A stretch of 64,000 nucleotides of DNA from DASXHZ01 sp036488085 (GTDB lineage: Bacteria > Acidobacteriota > Thermoanaerobaculia > Gp7-AA8), in NCBI GenBank assembly GCA_036488085.1, contig DASXHZ010000089.1, positions 1 to 64,000 on the forward strand. The letters are read 5' to 3'. A program made the position numbers and the translations under genes. Positions 44,976-53,892 of this stretch are shown here, one piece after another. The notes under the pieces were generated by a model. It saw only the letters and a list, made by a program, of their open reading frames with translations, did not search any database and had not been told where the DNA came from. Within the stretch, counting starts at the first letter, position 1. Each line of letters begins with the position of its first letter.

Positions 44976-45640
44976 GGCTGGTCGGCGTTGGTGTGCTTGA
45001 TCATCCGGCCTTCGACGAGGTAGACGACCATCTCACAAATATTGGTCGCGCCGTCGGCCATCCGCTCGAAATACTTGCCGATGAAGGTGAGGCGTATCGC
45101 GGGCGAGATGTAGCGCGGGTTCTCCAGCATGTACGTGAGCAGGGTACGGAACGACTCGACGGTGAGCTGATCGACGACGTCGTCTTCCTTGATCACCGCG
45201 CGCGCCAGGTTCGCGTCGCCGCGGACGAATGCGTCAAGCGACTGCCGCACCATCCGCTGTGCGTCTTCGGCGAGGCGTGGCAGGTGGACGAGCGGCTTGA
45301 GCATCGGCTCCTTCGCCAGCTCGATGACGCGCTCGCAGACGTCCTGCGCCAGATCGGCGATGCGCTCCAGCTCCGGCGTGATCTTCATGGCGGTCGCGAC
45401 GAAGCGGAGGTCGCCGGCGGCCGGCTGCATCTTCGCGATCAGCTCGATGACGCGCTGGTCGATCTGCACCTCCATCTCGTCGATGCGGTCGTCGTTCGCG
45501 ATCACCTGCTCGGCAATCCGGATGTCGTTCTCCAGGAGGGCGCGAATCGACTGCTGCATCGCGTCCTCCACCATCGCACCCATGCGCAGCAGGAGGTCTT
45601 TGATGTCTTCGATGTCGCGGTCGAAATGGCGAAGTGTCAT
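44972..45640 (-). CDS. phoU: Phosphate signalling protein PhoU
   Basis: A 222-residue all-helical protein made of two PhoU three-helix repeats. Typical features are MVEDAMQQSIRALLEND, DDRIDEMEVQIDQRVIELIAKMQPAAGDLRFV and a second copy with FERMADGATNICEMVVYLVEG. PhoU connects Pst transporter activity with the PhoB pathway and represses it when phosphate is abundant. It is separated from pstB by a 95-bp gap holding a long hairpin. Confidence 0.96.
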   Translation of the reverse strand: MTLRHFDRDIEDIKDLLLRMGAMVEDAMQQSIRALLENDIRIAEQVIANDDRIDEMEVQIDQRVIELIAKMQPAAGDLRFVATAMKITPELERIADLAQDVCERVIELAKEPMLKPLVHLPRLAEDAQRMVRQSLDAFVRGDANLARAVIKEDDVVDQLTVESFRTLLTYMLENPRYISPAIRLTFIGKYFERMADGATNICEMVVYLVEGRMIKHTNADQP

Positions 45641-45643
45641 AGT

Positions 45644-45727
45644 TTCGTTACTCGTTACTCGTTATTCGTTACTCGGGGAACCGTTATCTGTTATCCGTTA
45701 TCCGAGTAACGAATAACGAATAACGAA
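45644..45727. repeat. Heptanucleotide repeats forming a long hairpin between pstB and phoU
   Basis: Left arm CGTTACT/CGTTATT units end ACTCGG at 45676. The right arm (45702-45727), beginning CCGAGTAACG, is their reverse complement with one mismatch over about 24 bp. The loop carries further 7-bp units of the GTTATCC type. The hairpin fills the only sizeable gap in the pst operon and could reduce read-through into phoU and phoB. Confidence 0.8.
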
Positions 45728-45735
45728 CCGCGTTC

Positions 45736-46563
45736 CTACCCAAACCGCCCAGTCACATAGTCTTCCGTAATTTTTTCCCGCGGGTTCATGAAGATCGTAT
45801 TCGTGTCGCCGTACTCCACGAGCTTGCCGAGCATGAAGAAGGCGGTCTTGTCGGAGACACGCGCGGCCTGCTGCATGTTGTGGGTGACGATCACGATCGT
45901 GTAGTTGGCTTTCAGCTCCCAGATCAGCTCTTCGATCTTGGTGGTGGCGATCGGGTCGAGGGCGGACGCCGGCTCGTCCATGAGAAGGATCTCCGGATCG
46001 ACGGCGAGAGCGCGGGCGATGCAGAGACGCTGCTGCTGGCCGCCGGAGAGCGCGAACGCGGAGTCGTTGAGGCGGTCCTTCACCTCGTCCCACAGCGCAG
46101 CGCGCCGCAGCGACTTCTCGACCGTCTCGCTGAGCGTCCGCTTCCCGCGAATGCCGCCGATCCGGAGACCGTACGCGACGTTGTCGTAGATCGACTTCGG
46201 GAACGGATTCGATTTCTGGAACACCATCCCGACACGGCGCCGCAGCTCGACGGCGTCGGTGTCGGGTGAGTAGATGTTGCGGCCGTCGATCTCGATCGTC
46301 CCGACGCCGCGGGCCTCCGGGATGATGTCGTTCATCCGGTTGATGGAGCGGACGAACGTCGACTTCCCGCAGCCCGACGGCCCGATCAGCGCCGTTACCT
46401 GCTGCTCCGGAACGTCGAGGTTGATGTCGTGCAGCACGTGCGCACCGCCGTAAAAGAAGTTGAAGTCCTTCACGGTGATCTTCGGCGGCACGAAGCTCGT
46501 CGCGGTCGCTGTCGGTGTCGGTATCTGCATCGTCGTCGGTTCCATTGGGATCAGCGTAGTCAC
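45736..46563 (-). CDS. pstB: Phosphate ABC transporter ATP-binding protein PstB
   Basis: A 275-residue ATPase with Walker A GPSGCGKST, signature LSGGQQQRLCIARAL, Walker B ILLMDEPASALDP and switch His in VTHNMQQAARVSD. VKDFNFFYGGAHVLHDINL is typical of PstB. The GTG at 46563 overlaps the pstA stop (GTGA) and follows GAGAGG; an ATG at 46545 is the alternative. It drives high-affinity phosphate import with PstC and PstA. Confidence 0.96.
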   Translation of the reverse strand: MTTLIPMEPTTMQIPTPTATATSFVPPKITVKDFNFFYGGAHVLHDINLDVPEQQVTALIGPSGCGKSTFVRSINRMNDIIPEARGVGTIEIDGRNIYSPDTDAVELRRRVGMVFQKSNPFPKSIYDNVAYGLRIGGIRGKRTLSETVEKSLRRAALWDEVKDRLNDSAFALSGGQQQRLCIARALAVDPEILLMDEPASALDPIATTKIEELIWELKANYTIVIVTHNMQQAARVSDKTAFFMLGKLVEYGDTNTIFMNPREKITEDYVTGRFG

Positions 46564-47399
46564 GGGCGGTTCATCCTCTCGAGGCGGCGAACGGCGAGGC
46601 GGGCGACGATCGAGAGCGTGAGGATGATCATCACCAGGAGGAACGCACCGGCCCACGCCTGCCGGTGCCAGTCGTCATACGGCGAGATCGCGTACGTGAA
46701 GACCTGCACGGTCAGCGACGCGATCGGCTGCGTGATGTTGGCCGAGAAGAACTGGTTGCTGAATGCGGTGAAGAGCAGCGGCGCCGTCTCCCCCGCCACA
46801 CGCGCGAGCGCGACGAGGATTCCGGTGAGGATGCCTGGCAGCGCGGCCGGGAGAATCACGGTGAAAACCGCGCGGCTGCGTGTCGCGCCGAGGGCGAGTG
46901 CGCCTTCGCGCAGGCTGCTCGGGACGAGACGGAGCAGTTCTTCGGTCGTCCTGACGATGATCGGCAGCATCAGGATGCCGAGGGCGACGCCGCCTGCGAT
47001 GGCGCTGAAACGCTTCACCGGGAGGACGACGAGACCGTACGCGAAGATGCCGATGACGATCGACGGCACGCCGTTCAACACGTCGGCGGAGAAGCGGACC
47101 GCGCTCCCGAATTTCCCGCCAGGATATTCGGAGAGGTAGATGCCGCTCATGCAGCCGATCGGCACCGCGAAGAGCGCCGCGAGGCCGACTAGGATGAGCG
47201 TGCCGACGATCGCATTCGCCATCCCGCCGCCCGTCTCGCCGACGGGCTTCGGCATGTGCGTGAAGAAGGCGAGATTCAGCGAACCGATCCCCTCTTTGAC
47301 GACATAGAAGAGGATCATCGCGAGCGGGACGAGCGCGAGCAGCACCGAGACGGCGCAGAAGATTTCGGCGAGTCGCGAAACGAGCTTGCGGCGGCTCAT
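46560..47399 (-). CDS. pstA: Phosphate ABC transporter permease PstA
   Basis: A 279-residue inner-membrane permease with six predicted helices. The EAA loop reads EGALALGATRSRAVFTVILPAALPGI, and the conserved FFTHMPKP and GGMANAIVGTLILV segments are present. It forms the channel with PstC. The gene overlaps its neighbours pstC and pstB by 4 bp on each side. Confidence 0.96.
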   Translation of the reverse strand: MSRRKLVSRLAEIFCAVSVLLALVPLAMILFYVVKEGIGSLNLAFFTHMPKPVGETGGGMANAIVGTLILVGLAALFAVPIGCMSGIYLSEYPGGKFGSAVRFSADVLNGVPSIVIGIFAYGLVVLPVKRFSAIAGGVALGILMLPIIVRTTEELLRLVPSSLREGALALGATRSRAVFTVILPAALPGILTGILVALARVAGETAPLLFTAFSNQFFSANITQPIASLTVQVFTYAISPYDDWHRQAWAGAFLLVMIILTLSIVARLAVRRLERMNRP

Positions 47400-48286
47400 A
47401 TCTTCTTCGTCCCCCAGATCAGGAGGCGCGACATCGCGTTGATGACGATGGTGATGATGAACAGCAGCAGCCCGATCTCGATCAACGCGTGCAGATACAG
47501 CTCATCCGCCGCCTCGGTGAACTCGTTCGCGATGACCGCGGCCATCGTGTACTGCGGTGCGAGGAGCGAGGCGGTCACCTTCGGGCTGTTGCCGATGACC
47601 ATCGTCACCGCCATCGTCTCGCCGAGGGCACGGCCGAAGCCGAGCATGACCGCGCCGATGATTCCCGTCTTGCCGTAGCCGATGGCGACTTTGATCGCTT
47701 CCCAGCGCGTGGCGCCGAGGGCGTATGCGGCCTCGCGCTGCGTGACCGGAACGTTCTTCAGGATCTCGCGCGCGACCGATGATGTGAACGGGACGACCAT
47801 GACCGCGAGGATCAGCGCGGCGGTTCCCATCCCCACTCCGAGCGGAGGACCTTTAAAGAACGGGATGTGCCTGAGCGAGTCCGGCAGCGCGACCTCCGCC
47901 TTCCGGACGATCGGCACGAGCACGAAGATCCCCCAGAGGCCGTAGACGATCGACGGGATCGCGGCGAGGAGTTCTGTGAGATACGTCAGCGGCTGTCGCA
48001 GCAGCCGCGGCGACAGCTCCGAGATGAAGATGGCGATGCCGAGGGCGATGGGCGTCGAGAGCAGCAACGCCAGGAGCGACGAGTAGAGCGTTCCCCAGAT
48101 GAACGGGAGCGCGCCGAAGTCGCCCGACACCGGGTCCCACGTCGTTCCCTTCCAGAACGCGAAGCCGAACTTCGTGATCGAGAGCATCGACTGGCGCGAC
48201 AGCTCGAACGCCAGGCCGAGGACGGTCAGGAGAACGAGAGACGCGAATCCGCCCGTGACGATCCGAAACCACCGATCGTCCTTCAC
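47396..48286 (-). CDS. pstC: Phosphate ABC transporter permease PstC
   Basis: A 296-residue permease with six helices, partner of PstA. The EAA loop is QREAAYALGATRWEAIKVAIGYGKTGI, and the N-terminal TTWDPVSGDFGALPFIWGTLYSS is characteristic. The start is GTG 48286, which overlaps the pstS stop (GTGA); the frame extends further upstream only as antisense-like sequence within pstS. The pair of permeases has the normal order pstC-pstA. Confidence 0.95.
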   Translation of the reverse strand: MKDDRWFRIVTGGFASLVLLTVLGLAFELSRQSMLSITKFGFAFWKGTTWDPVSGDFGALPFIWGTLYSSLLALLLSTPIALGIAIFISELSPRLLRQPLTYLTELLAAIPSIVYGLWGIFVLVPIVRKAEVALPDSLRHIPFFKGPPLGVGMGTAALILAVMVVPFTSSVAREILKNVPVTQREAAYALGATRWEAIKVAIGYGKTGIIGAVMLGFGRALGETMAVTMVIGNSPKVTASLLAPQYTMAAVIANEFTEAADELYLHALIEIGLLLFIITIVINAMSRLLIWGTKKI

Positions 48287-49308
48287 AGACGCGGGAGCTC
48301 CTTGTCGACGACCGGCTTCGGAAGCGGCGCGTACCCGAGTGCCTTCGCGTACTGCTGGCCATCGGTGAGCGCCCACTTCATGAAGTCGCGCATCACCTTG
48401 GCGCGGCCGGCGTCCTGCGGCTGTTTGTAGAGGAGCATCCAGGTGAACGACGCGATCGGATACGCGTCCTTGCCGTCCGGGTCGGTGATCGAAACGCGGA
48501 AGTCGTCGGGGACGTTCACCCCGGCCGCCGCGGCGGTGACGCTATCGAGCGAGGCGGTGACGAACGTTCCCGCCTTGTTCTGCACCGTGCCGTACGGAAT
48601 CTTGGTCTGCAGCGCGTAAATGAGCTCGACGTAACCGATCGCACCGGGCGTCTGTTTCACGAGACCAGAGACACCTTCGTTCCCCTTCCCGCCGACGCCC
48701 GCCGGCCACTGCACGGCGGTCGACGCGCCGACTTTCTGCTTCCACTCCGGCGACGTCTTCGAGAGGAAGTCGCAGAAGATGAACGTCGTCCCCGAGCCGT
48801 CGGATCGATGGACGACCGCGACGTCGGTGGCTGGCAGCGAGACGCCGGGATTGAGCTGCGCGATCGCCGGATCGTTCCACTTCGTGATCTTGCCGAGGTA
48901 GATCTGCGCGAGGAGCGCGCCGTTGAAGCGGATCGGTGCGGTGATGCCGGGGACGTTGTAAACCGGAACGACCGCGCCGAGGACGGTCGGGAAGTGGAGG
49001 ATCGGTGCGGGCGCCGCCTTGAGCTGTTCGTCGGTCATCGGCATGTCGCTGGCGCCGAAGAAGACGGTCTGCGCGGAGAGCTGCTTGATGCCGCCGCCCG
49101 AACCGATCGACTGGTAGTTGATCCGGACGTTCGGATTCTTCTTCCCGTACTCGTCGAACCATTTCGAATAGATCGGATACGGGAACGTCGCGCCGGCGCC
49201 GTTGATGGTGAGCGCGTTCGAGGTGCTGGTGCTGGTGGTCCGCTCCGTGGGAGCGCACGCCACGAGAAGAGCGGCTGCGGATAGATACACGAGTGCTGTT
49301 CGAAACAT
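48283..49308 (-). CDS. pstS: Phosphate-binding lipoprotein PstS, copy 1
   Basis: A 341-residue periplasmic phosphate-binding protein. The N-terminus LSAAALLVAC is a lipobox with the cysteine at residue 18, so it is membrane-anchored. Typical PstS motifs are INGAGATFPYPIYSKWFDEY, QSIGSGGGIKQL, VVHRSDGSGTTFIFCDFL and WPAGVGGKGNEGVSGLVKQTPGAIGYVELIYA. It is about 60 percent identical by eye to copy 2 upstream. A candidate Pho box lies 43 bp before its start. Confidence 0.96.
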   Translation of the reverse strand: MFRTALVYLSAAALLVACAPTERTTSTSTSNALTINGAGATFPYPIYSKWFDEYGKKNPNVRINYQSIGSGGGIKQLSAQTVFFGASDMPMTDEQLKAAPAPILHFPTVLGAVVPVYNVPGITAPIRFNGALLAQIYLGKITKWNDPAIAQLNPGVSLPATDVAVVHRSDGSGTTFIFCDFLSKTSPEWKQKVGASTAVQWPAGVGGKGNEGVSGLVKQTPGAIGYVELIYALQTKIPYGTVQNKAGTFVTASLDSVTAAAAGVNVPDDFRVSITDPDGKDAYPIASFTWMLLYKQPQDAGRAKVMRDFMKWALTDGQQYAKALGYAPLPKPVVDKELPRL

Positions 49309-49351
49309 GCGCGGATTGTCGAAGTTCGCCGATGCAGCGGGATAGCGAGGT

Positions 49352-49369
49352 GTGTAAATTCGGTGTGAA
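49352..49369 (-). promoter_or_regulatory. Candidate Pho box upstream of pstS copy 1
   Basis: On the - strand it reads TTCACAC-CGAA-TTTACAC: two 7-bp direct repeats separated by 4 bp, the spacing of PhoB/PhoP binding units. It lies in the 64-bp gap between the two pstS genes, 43 bp before the ATG. This suggests an internal promoter. Confidence 0.65.
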
Positions 49370-49372
49370 GGC

Positions 49373-50395
49373 CTACATCTTGATGCGCTTCAGCGCCTCC
49401 ATCTCCAGCGCGACCACTTCCTTCGGCAGCGGCGCGTAGCCGAGGCCCTCGCAGTAGCGCTGGCCGTCGGTGAGCGCCCAGTGGATGAAGTCGGAGAGGA
49501 TGTGGGCGCGGGTGCGGTCCTTCGGGCTCTGCTGCACGAGGAGCCAGGTGAACGAGGAGATCGGGTAGACGTTCTTGCCGGGGGCGTTCGTGATCGAGAC
49601 TCGAAAATCACGAGGCATGTTCCGCGCGGCTGCGGCCGCGGCGTTCGAGACCGTCTCGACCGAAGCGCGGAGGAACTCGCCCGCCTGATTCTGCACCGCA
49701 CCGTACGGAATCTTGTTCTGCAGCGCGTAAATCAGCTCGACGTAGCCGATGGCGCCCGGCGTCTGCTTCACCAGACCGGCGACGCCTTCGTTTCCCTTCC
49801 CCCCGACGCCGGCCGGCCAGTTGACCGACGTCGCGACGCCGACGCTCTTCTTCCAGTCGGGCGAGACCTTCGCGAGGTAATCGCACCAGATGTAGCTCGT
49901 GCCGGAGCCGTCGGAGCGATGCACGACCGTGATGTCGGTGGCCGGCAGGCTCACGCCGGGATTCGCGAGACGGATCGCCGCGTCATTCCACTTCGTGATC
50001 TTGCCGAGAAAGATGTCGGCGAGGATCGGGCCGGTGAAGCGGAGCTCCGCGCTGACGCCCGGGATCTCGTACACCGGAACGACGCCGCCGAGGACCGTCG
50101 GGAAGTGGAGGATCGGGAAGCCGGCGGCGAGGATCTGTTCATTCGTCATCGGGCCGTCCGACGCGCCGAAGAAGACCGTTCCGGCGGTGAGCTGGCGGAT
50201 GCCGCCGCCCGAGCCGATCGACTGGTAGTTGATCTCCGCGTTCGGATGCGCCTTGTGGTACTCGTCGAACCACTTCGAATAGATCGGGTACGGGAACGTC
50301 GCGCCGGCGCCGTTCATCTGCACCGTCTGCGCCGATACCTGTGTGGATAGAGCTGTCGCCAGCAGCGCGATGAGCGCCGCGAAAATTGCCTTCAT
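49373..50395 (-). CDS. pstS: Phosphate-binding protein PstS, copy 2
   Basis: A 340-residue phosphate-binding protein with a cleavable signal peptide (LLATALSTQVSAQ) and no lipobox, so it should be free in the periplasm. Motifs match copy 1: MNGAGATFPYPIYSKWFDEYH, QSIGSGGGIRQL, VVHRSDGSGTSYIWCDYL. The two copies probably arose by tandem duplication and differ in anchoring and perhaps affinity. It lies 13 bp after the porin gene and is probably transcribed from the porin promoter. Confidence 0.95.
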   Translation of the reverse strand: MKAIFAALIALLATALSTQVSAQTVQMNGAGATFPYPIYSKWFDEYHKAHPNAEINYQSIGSGGGIRQLTAGTVFFGASDGPMTNEQILAAGFPILHFPTVLGGVVPVYEIPGVSAELRFTGPILADIFLGKITKWNDAAIRLANPGVSLPATDITVVHRSDGSGTSYIWCDYLAKVSPDWKKSVGVATSVNWPAGVGGKGNEGVAGLVKQTPGAIGYVELIYALQNKIPYGAVQNQAGEFLRASVETVSNAAAAAARNMPRDFRVSITNAPGKNVYPISSFTWLLVQQSPKDRTRAHILSDFIHWALTDGQRYCEGLGYAPLPKEVVALEMEALKRIKM

Positions 50396-50408
50396 GTTTG
50401 TCCTCCGA

Positions 50409-51500
50409 TTAGAAGTTGATGAGCAGTTTCAGGCCGTAACGGGTGTCGTTGGCCTGACCGAAGCTGGAACGATCGAGCTTGTCGTAGTCGGCCATGAGCG
50501 CCGACGTCACGCCTTGCAGGTGCTGGAACCAGTACGCGATGCCGACGATGTCGCGCTTCCGCTTCTGGCTGCTGATGCTCTTGTTCGGCGTGAACTCGTC
50601 GTGGCGGAGCAGCGCCTCCCATCCCGACGTGCCGAACTTCGGCGTCGCCCAGATCGTGTAGCCCCTGCCGTCGACTTCCGACTTCGTCGCCGAGGTGCGG
50701 TCCTTCGCCGAGACGACGTCGGCGCCGATGTTCACGAGCGGATGCTCGAACGTCACCTGGCCCACCGCCCGCGTGCGCTTGGCGTCCTGGACGTAGTGGT
50801 CCTCATCGATGTAGCCGGTGACGCGCAGCCCCTTCCAGATGCCGCCGAGCGGCAGCGGGCGGAGCGAGCCGCGGATCTGGAACGCCTTTTCGTTGTTCGT
50901 CTCGGCCTTGCTGTAACCCTCGCCGTTGAAGAAGCCGGCCTGCACGTCGCCGTAGCCGCCCGGCGCGTTCCAGTGTCCGGAGACGCCGGCGTCCGACGAC
51001 GGGAAGAGGCCTTCGCGGTCTTCGAACGTGGTCCCCTGGAAGCGATAGCGGTAGATGCTCTCGTTGTAGTCGATGAACGGCGTCTGCTGGAGGCCGAAGC
51101 GCACCCACGAGCCTTTGTTCGTCCAGTCGTCGAGGTTGAACTGGCCGTACGCGTACTTGAGGCGAAACGTGTACGAGCCGCTCAGCGAGCTTCCCGTCCC
51201 GCTCTCACGCGTGATGTCGGGCGTGACGCGGTACGCGATCAGGTGATTCAGATTTCCGGTGAAGTTGACGTATGCGCGGCTGATGTTGAACGAGCTGTTG
51301 TGGATCGTGTTGCCGTCCGAGTCGGTGCCGGTGGGCGACTCGTTGTAGGTGTAGTCCGCGAAGATCGTCGCGCCGACTTTGAAGGACGGCGTGTCGTTCG
51401 GCGGGGTGTATCCCGCCGCGGGCGTGACCTGACCGAACGCAGCGGCCGCGAGTGAGCCGCAGATCGCAGCGGCAAGGGCGAAACCGATTTTCATCTGCAA
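50409..51500 (-). CDS. OprP/OprO-like phosphate-selective porin
   Basis: A 363-residue outer-membrane porin. The signal peptide ends AAFGQ. The rest is beta-barrel with short amphipathic strands and ends in phenylalanine (KLLINF). FRLKYAYGQFNLDDW and WVRFGLQQTPFIDYNESIYRYRF are typical of the OprP/O family, which allows phosphate or polyphosphate through the outer membrane. It heads the pst operon, which supports phosphate as substrate. A Pho box lies 68 bp upstream. Confidence 0.88.
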   Translation of the reverse strand: MQMKIGFALAAAICGSLAAAAFGQVTPAAGYTPPNDTPSFKVGATIFADYTYNESPTGTDSDGNTIHNSSFNISRAYVNFTGNLNHLIAYRVTPDITRESGTGSSLSGSYTFRLKYAYGQFNLDDWTNKGSWVRFGLQQTPFIDYNESIYRYRFQGTTFEDREGLFPSSDAGVSGHWNAPGGYGDVQAGFFNGEGYSKAETNNEKAFQIRGSLRPLPLGGIWKGLRVTGYIDEDHYVQDAKRTRAVGQVTFEHPLVNIGADVVSAKDRTSATKSEVDGRGYTIWATPKFGTSGWEALLRHDEFTPNKSISSQKRKRDIVGIAYWFQHLQGVTSALMADYDKLDRSSFGQANDTRYGLKLLINF

Positions 51501-51567
51501 AGCCTCCCTATGGAACCAATGTTGTCGCGCATGGTAGCGGCAGCCTCATGCAGCCCGTTAGTCGAAC

Positions 51568-51585
51568 CCGTAAATTCGGCGTGAA
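51568..51585 (-). promoter_or_regulatory. Candidate Pho box upstream of the porin-pst operon
   Basis: On the - strand it reads TTCACGC-CGAA-TTTACGG, the same 7-4-7 arrangement as at 49352 and with an identical spacer. It lies 68 bp before the porin ATG. Confidence 0.6.
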
Positions 51586-51596
51586 GCGCGCCGCGG

Positions 51597-52079
51597 TCAA
51601 ACGCAATCCCGAATACGATCCGGATACATCTCCTTGTGATCCCAGCCGCCAAGCTGCGACGCGTCGGGATTGTTCAACACGTACTCGATCGTCTGCGCCA
51701 GTTCACGCGCGTTCCGAATCAGGCGGTCAAAGTAATCCTTCTGCCACAGCCTCCCGCCCGCGATTGCACGCGCAGTCACGCTCTTCCAAGTCTTGATGAT
51801 CGTCGCGATCGAGGCAGTCGGACGAAAAATCACGTGAACGTGGTCCGGCATGACACACCACACGAGCAGCAGGTAGTCGCGTTCATCGTCATGCCGGAGT
51901 ACCTCGGCGACGATGTCTGCGTCCGCATGGGTGAGCTGACGGCGAGCGCCGACGCAAAACGTGACGAATTGCGTGCCATGCGCTGCGTCCCAATGCGGCA
52001 GCTTCTTGCGACGATGCACCGTCACCGCACCTGGCTCGAACGTACCGTAGACACCCGACAGATCGCGCACCAGCGTCAC
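51597..52079 (-). CDS. REP-associated tyrosine transposase (RAYT)
   Basis: A 160-residue single-strand DNA transposase of the Y1/HUH family. The HUH motif is H-V-H in MPDHVHVIF and the catalytic Tyr lies in TIEYVLNNP, with WQKDYFDRLIRN between. RAYTs are normally single-copy genes flanked by the REP hairpins they mobilise; two REP-like copies follow at 52112. The start is GTG 52079. The gene is inserted between the porin operon and ppx and does not disrupt either candidate Pho box. Confidence 0.9.
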   Translation of the reverse strand: MTLVRDLSGVYGTFEPGAVTVHRRKKLPHWDAAHGTQFVTFCVGARRQLTHADADIVAEVLRHDDERDYLLLVWCVMPDHVHVIFRPTASIATIIKTWKSVTARAIAGGRLWQKDYFDRLIRNARELAQTIEYVLNNPDASQLGGWDHKEMYPDRIRDCV

Positions 52080-52111
52080 GTTTCGAGACTACCTCGGATC
52101 CGGTGTCCCCC

Positions 52112-52345
52112 CAGCGCGGCTATCGCCGCGCAGGCGGACGAGGGCGTCCGCCTCTCCAGGCGGTGGAATCGCAACTTGCCAGGTGAGGCGCACGCAGCGC
52201 GGCTATCGCCGCGCGGGCGGACGAGGGCGTCCGCCCCTCCAAAAGCGCGACCCGGGAGGGGGGCACGCCGCCCAGGCTGGAGAATCGCGAAACTTGCCCG
52301 GAGGGGCGCACGCCCTCGTGCGCCCAGCCGCGCGTCAGCGCGGCG
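52112..52345. repeat. REP/BIME-like repeats beside the RAYT gene
   Basis: Two direct copies (52112-52152 and 52195-52230) each contain the hairpin GCGCGGCTATCGCCGCGC followed by GGCGGACG/CGTCCGCC. More diverged palindromic pieces (GGCGCACGCCCTCGTGCGCC, GCGCGTCAGCGCG) follow to 52345. The arrangement beside a RAYT gene is typical of a REP-RAYT unit. Confidence 0.8.
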
Positions 52346-52352
52346 AATCGCC

Positions 52353-52370
52353 TTCACACCGATTTTGGAC
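52353..52370 (+). promoter_or_regulatory. Candidate Pho box upstream of ppx
   Basis: TTCACAC-CGAT-TTTGGAC on the + strand; the first half-site is identical to that at 49352. It lies 37 bp before the ppx ATG and directly after the REP repeats. Confidence 0.55.
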
Positions 52371-52407
52371 CGGCGCGCGCGCTCCGCTTGCATACTCTCC
52401 GACGCAG

Positions 52408-53892
52408 ATGGCGACACCACGGCGGATTGCGGCGATCGATGTGGGGACGAACTCGATCCATATGATCGTGGCGGAACTGCAGCGGCGCGGGTATCGGGTG
52501 GTCGACAAAGAGAAGGAGATGGTGCAGCTCGGCCTCAGCAGCCTCGATGGCGCGCCTCTGAGCGAGAGCGCCATGAGCCGCGGCGTCGACGCGATCGCGC
52601 ACATGGCGGAAGTCGCGCGCGGCTGGGAGGTGGAGGAGATCATCGCCGTCGCAACCAGTGCCGTCCGAGAGGCGCCGAACCGCCGCGAGTTTCTGCGGCG
52701 CGTCAAAGACGCCTCCGGCGTGAAGCTGCGCTGCATCTCCGGCGAGGAGGAAGCGGACTACATCTACCGCGCCATCCGCTCCTCGGTCGACCTCGGCGGC
52801 GGCACGTCGCTCTGCATCGACATCGGCGGCGGCAGCGTGGAGTTCATCATCGCAACCGCGTCGGAGATCTACTTCACCGCGAGCGAACCCCTCGGGTCAT
52901 TGCGTCTCGCGCAGCGTTTCCGCCTGCAGGACCTCGCGACGGCCGACGACATCGCAGCCTGCCGCCGCTTCGCCGCCGGGCATCTGAAAAAGGTCCACAA
53001 ACAGGTGCGGCTGATCGGCGTCGACCAGTGCATCGGGACCTCGGGAACGATTCAGGCGCTGGCGACCCTCGTCCCGCAGCCGTTCACGCGCGCGGCGCTC
53101 GAAGAGCTCCTCGGCCGCCTGACCGGCACGACGGCGAAGGAGCGCGTCGAGCGATTCGGCATCGAAGAAAAGCGCGCGAACACGATCCTCGGCGGCGCCG
53201 TCGCCCTGGTCGCGATCTTGGAGACGCTCGGCATCGAGTCGCTGATCGTCTCCCCCGCCGCCATTCGCGAAGGGATCATCGTCGCGCGGGCGGCGGTGAA
53301 GACATCGGCGAGCGCGCGTTCGCTGCGGCGCTCGTCCGTGCTGGCGCTCGCGGAGCGGAGCGACTGCGACAAGCGGCACGCGCGGCACGTGGCGCTGCTC
53401 GCGGCGCGCATCTTCGATCAGACGGCGCGGCTGCACGCGCTGCCGCTCGACAGCCGCGAGCTCCTCGAGCATGCCGCCCTTTTGCACGAGGTCGGGATGC
53501 ACGTGAGCGATCGCGGCTACCACAAGCACTCGTACTACCTGATCCGCCATGCGGCGCTGCGCGGCTTCAGCGACGAGGAGCTCGCCGTGATCGCGAACGT
53601 GGCGCGCTATCACCGCAAGTCGGAGCCGGATGACGATCACGAGAACCTTGCGGAGCTGTCGGCGGCGCAGCGGGGCGACGTCGAGAAGCTCTCCGCGATC
53701 CTCCGGATCGCCGAGGCGCTCGATCGGAGCCATCGGCAATCGGTGCGCGACGTCGCGGTGCGGCTCGACGGGAACGTCAAGTTCCTCGTCCGCGCGCGGT
53801 CAAACGCCGCGGTCGAGATCGCCGCCGCGGAGAAGCGCGCCCGCTACTTCGGCACGCTGTTTGAGCGCAAAGTGCGCTTCGAGGTGGTGTGA
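52408..53892 (+). CDS. ppx: Ppx/GppA exopolyphosphatase with C-terminal HD domain
   Basis: A 494-residue enzyme that removes phosphate from polyphosphate ends and may also hydrolyse pppGpp. The ASKHA ATPase core has AAIDVGTNSIHMIV at the start, ISGEEEADYIYRA, IDIGGGSVEF and GTSGTIQAL. The C-terminal third is HD-like (HARHVALLAARIFD, LEHAALLHEVGMHVS, YHKHSYYLI). The start is ATG 52408. The upstream open frame belongs to repeat DNA. Candidate Pho box 37 bp upstream. Translation is coupled to sixA through TGATG. Confidence 0.94.
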   Translation: MATPRRIAAIDVGTNSIHMIVAELQRRGYRVVDKEKEMVQLGLSSLDGAPLSESAMSRGVDAIAHMAEVARGWEVEEIIAVATSAVREAPNRREFLRRVKDASGVKLRCISGEEEADYIYRAIRSSVDLGGGTSLCIDIGGGSVEFIIATASEIYFTASEPLGSLRLAQRFRLQDLATADDIAACRRFAAGHLKKVHKQVRLIGVDQCIGTSGTIQALATLVPQPFTRAALEELLGRLTGTTAKERVERFGIEEKRANTILGGAVALVAILETLGIESLIVSPAAIREGIIVARAAVKTSASARSLRRSSVLALAERSDCDKRHARHVALLAARIFDQTARLHALPLDSRELLEHAALLHEVGMHVSDRGYHKHSYYLIRHAALRGFSDEELAVIANVARYHRKSEPDDDHENLAELSAAQRGDVEKLSAILRIAEALDRSHRQSVRDVAVRLDGNVKFLVRARSNAAVEIAAAEKRARYFGTLFERKVRFEVV

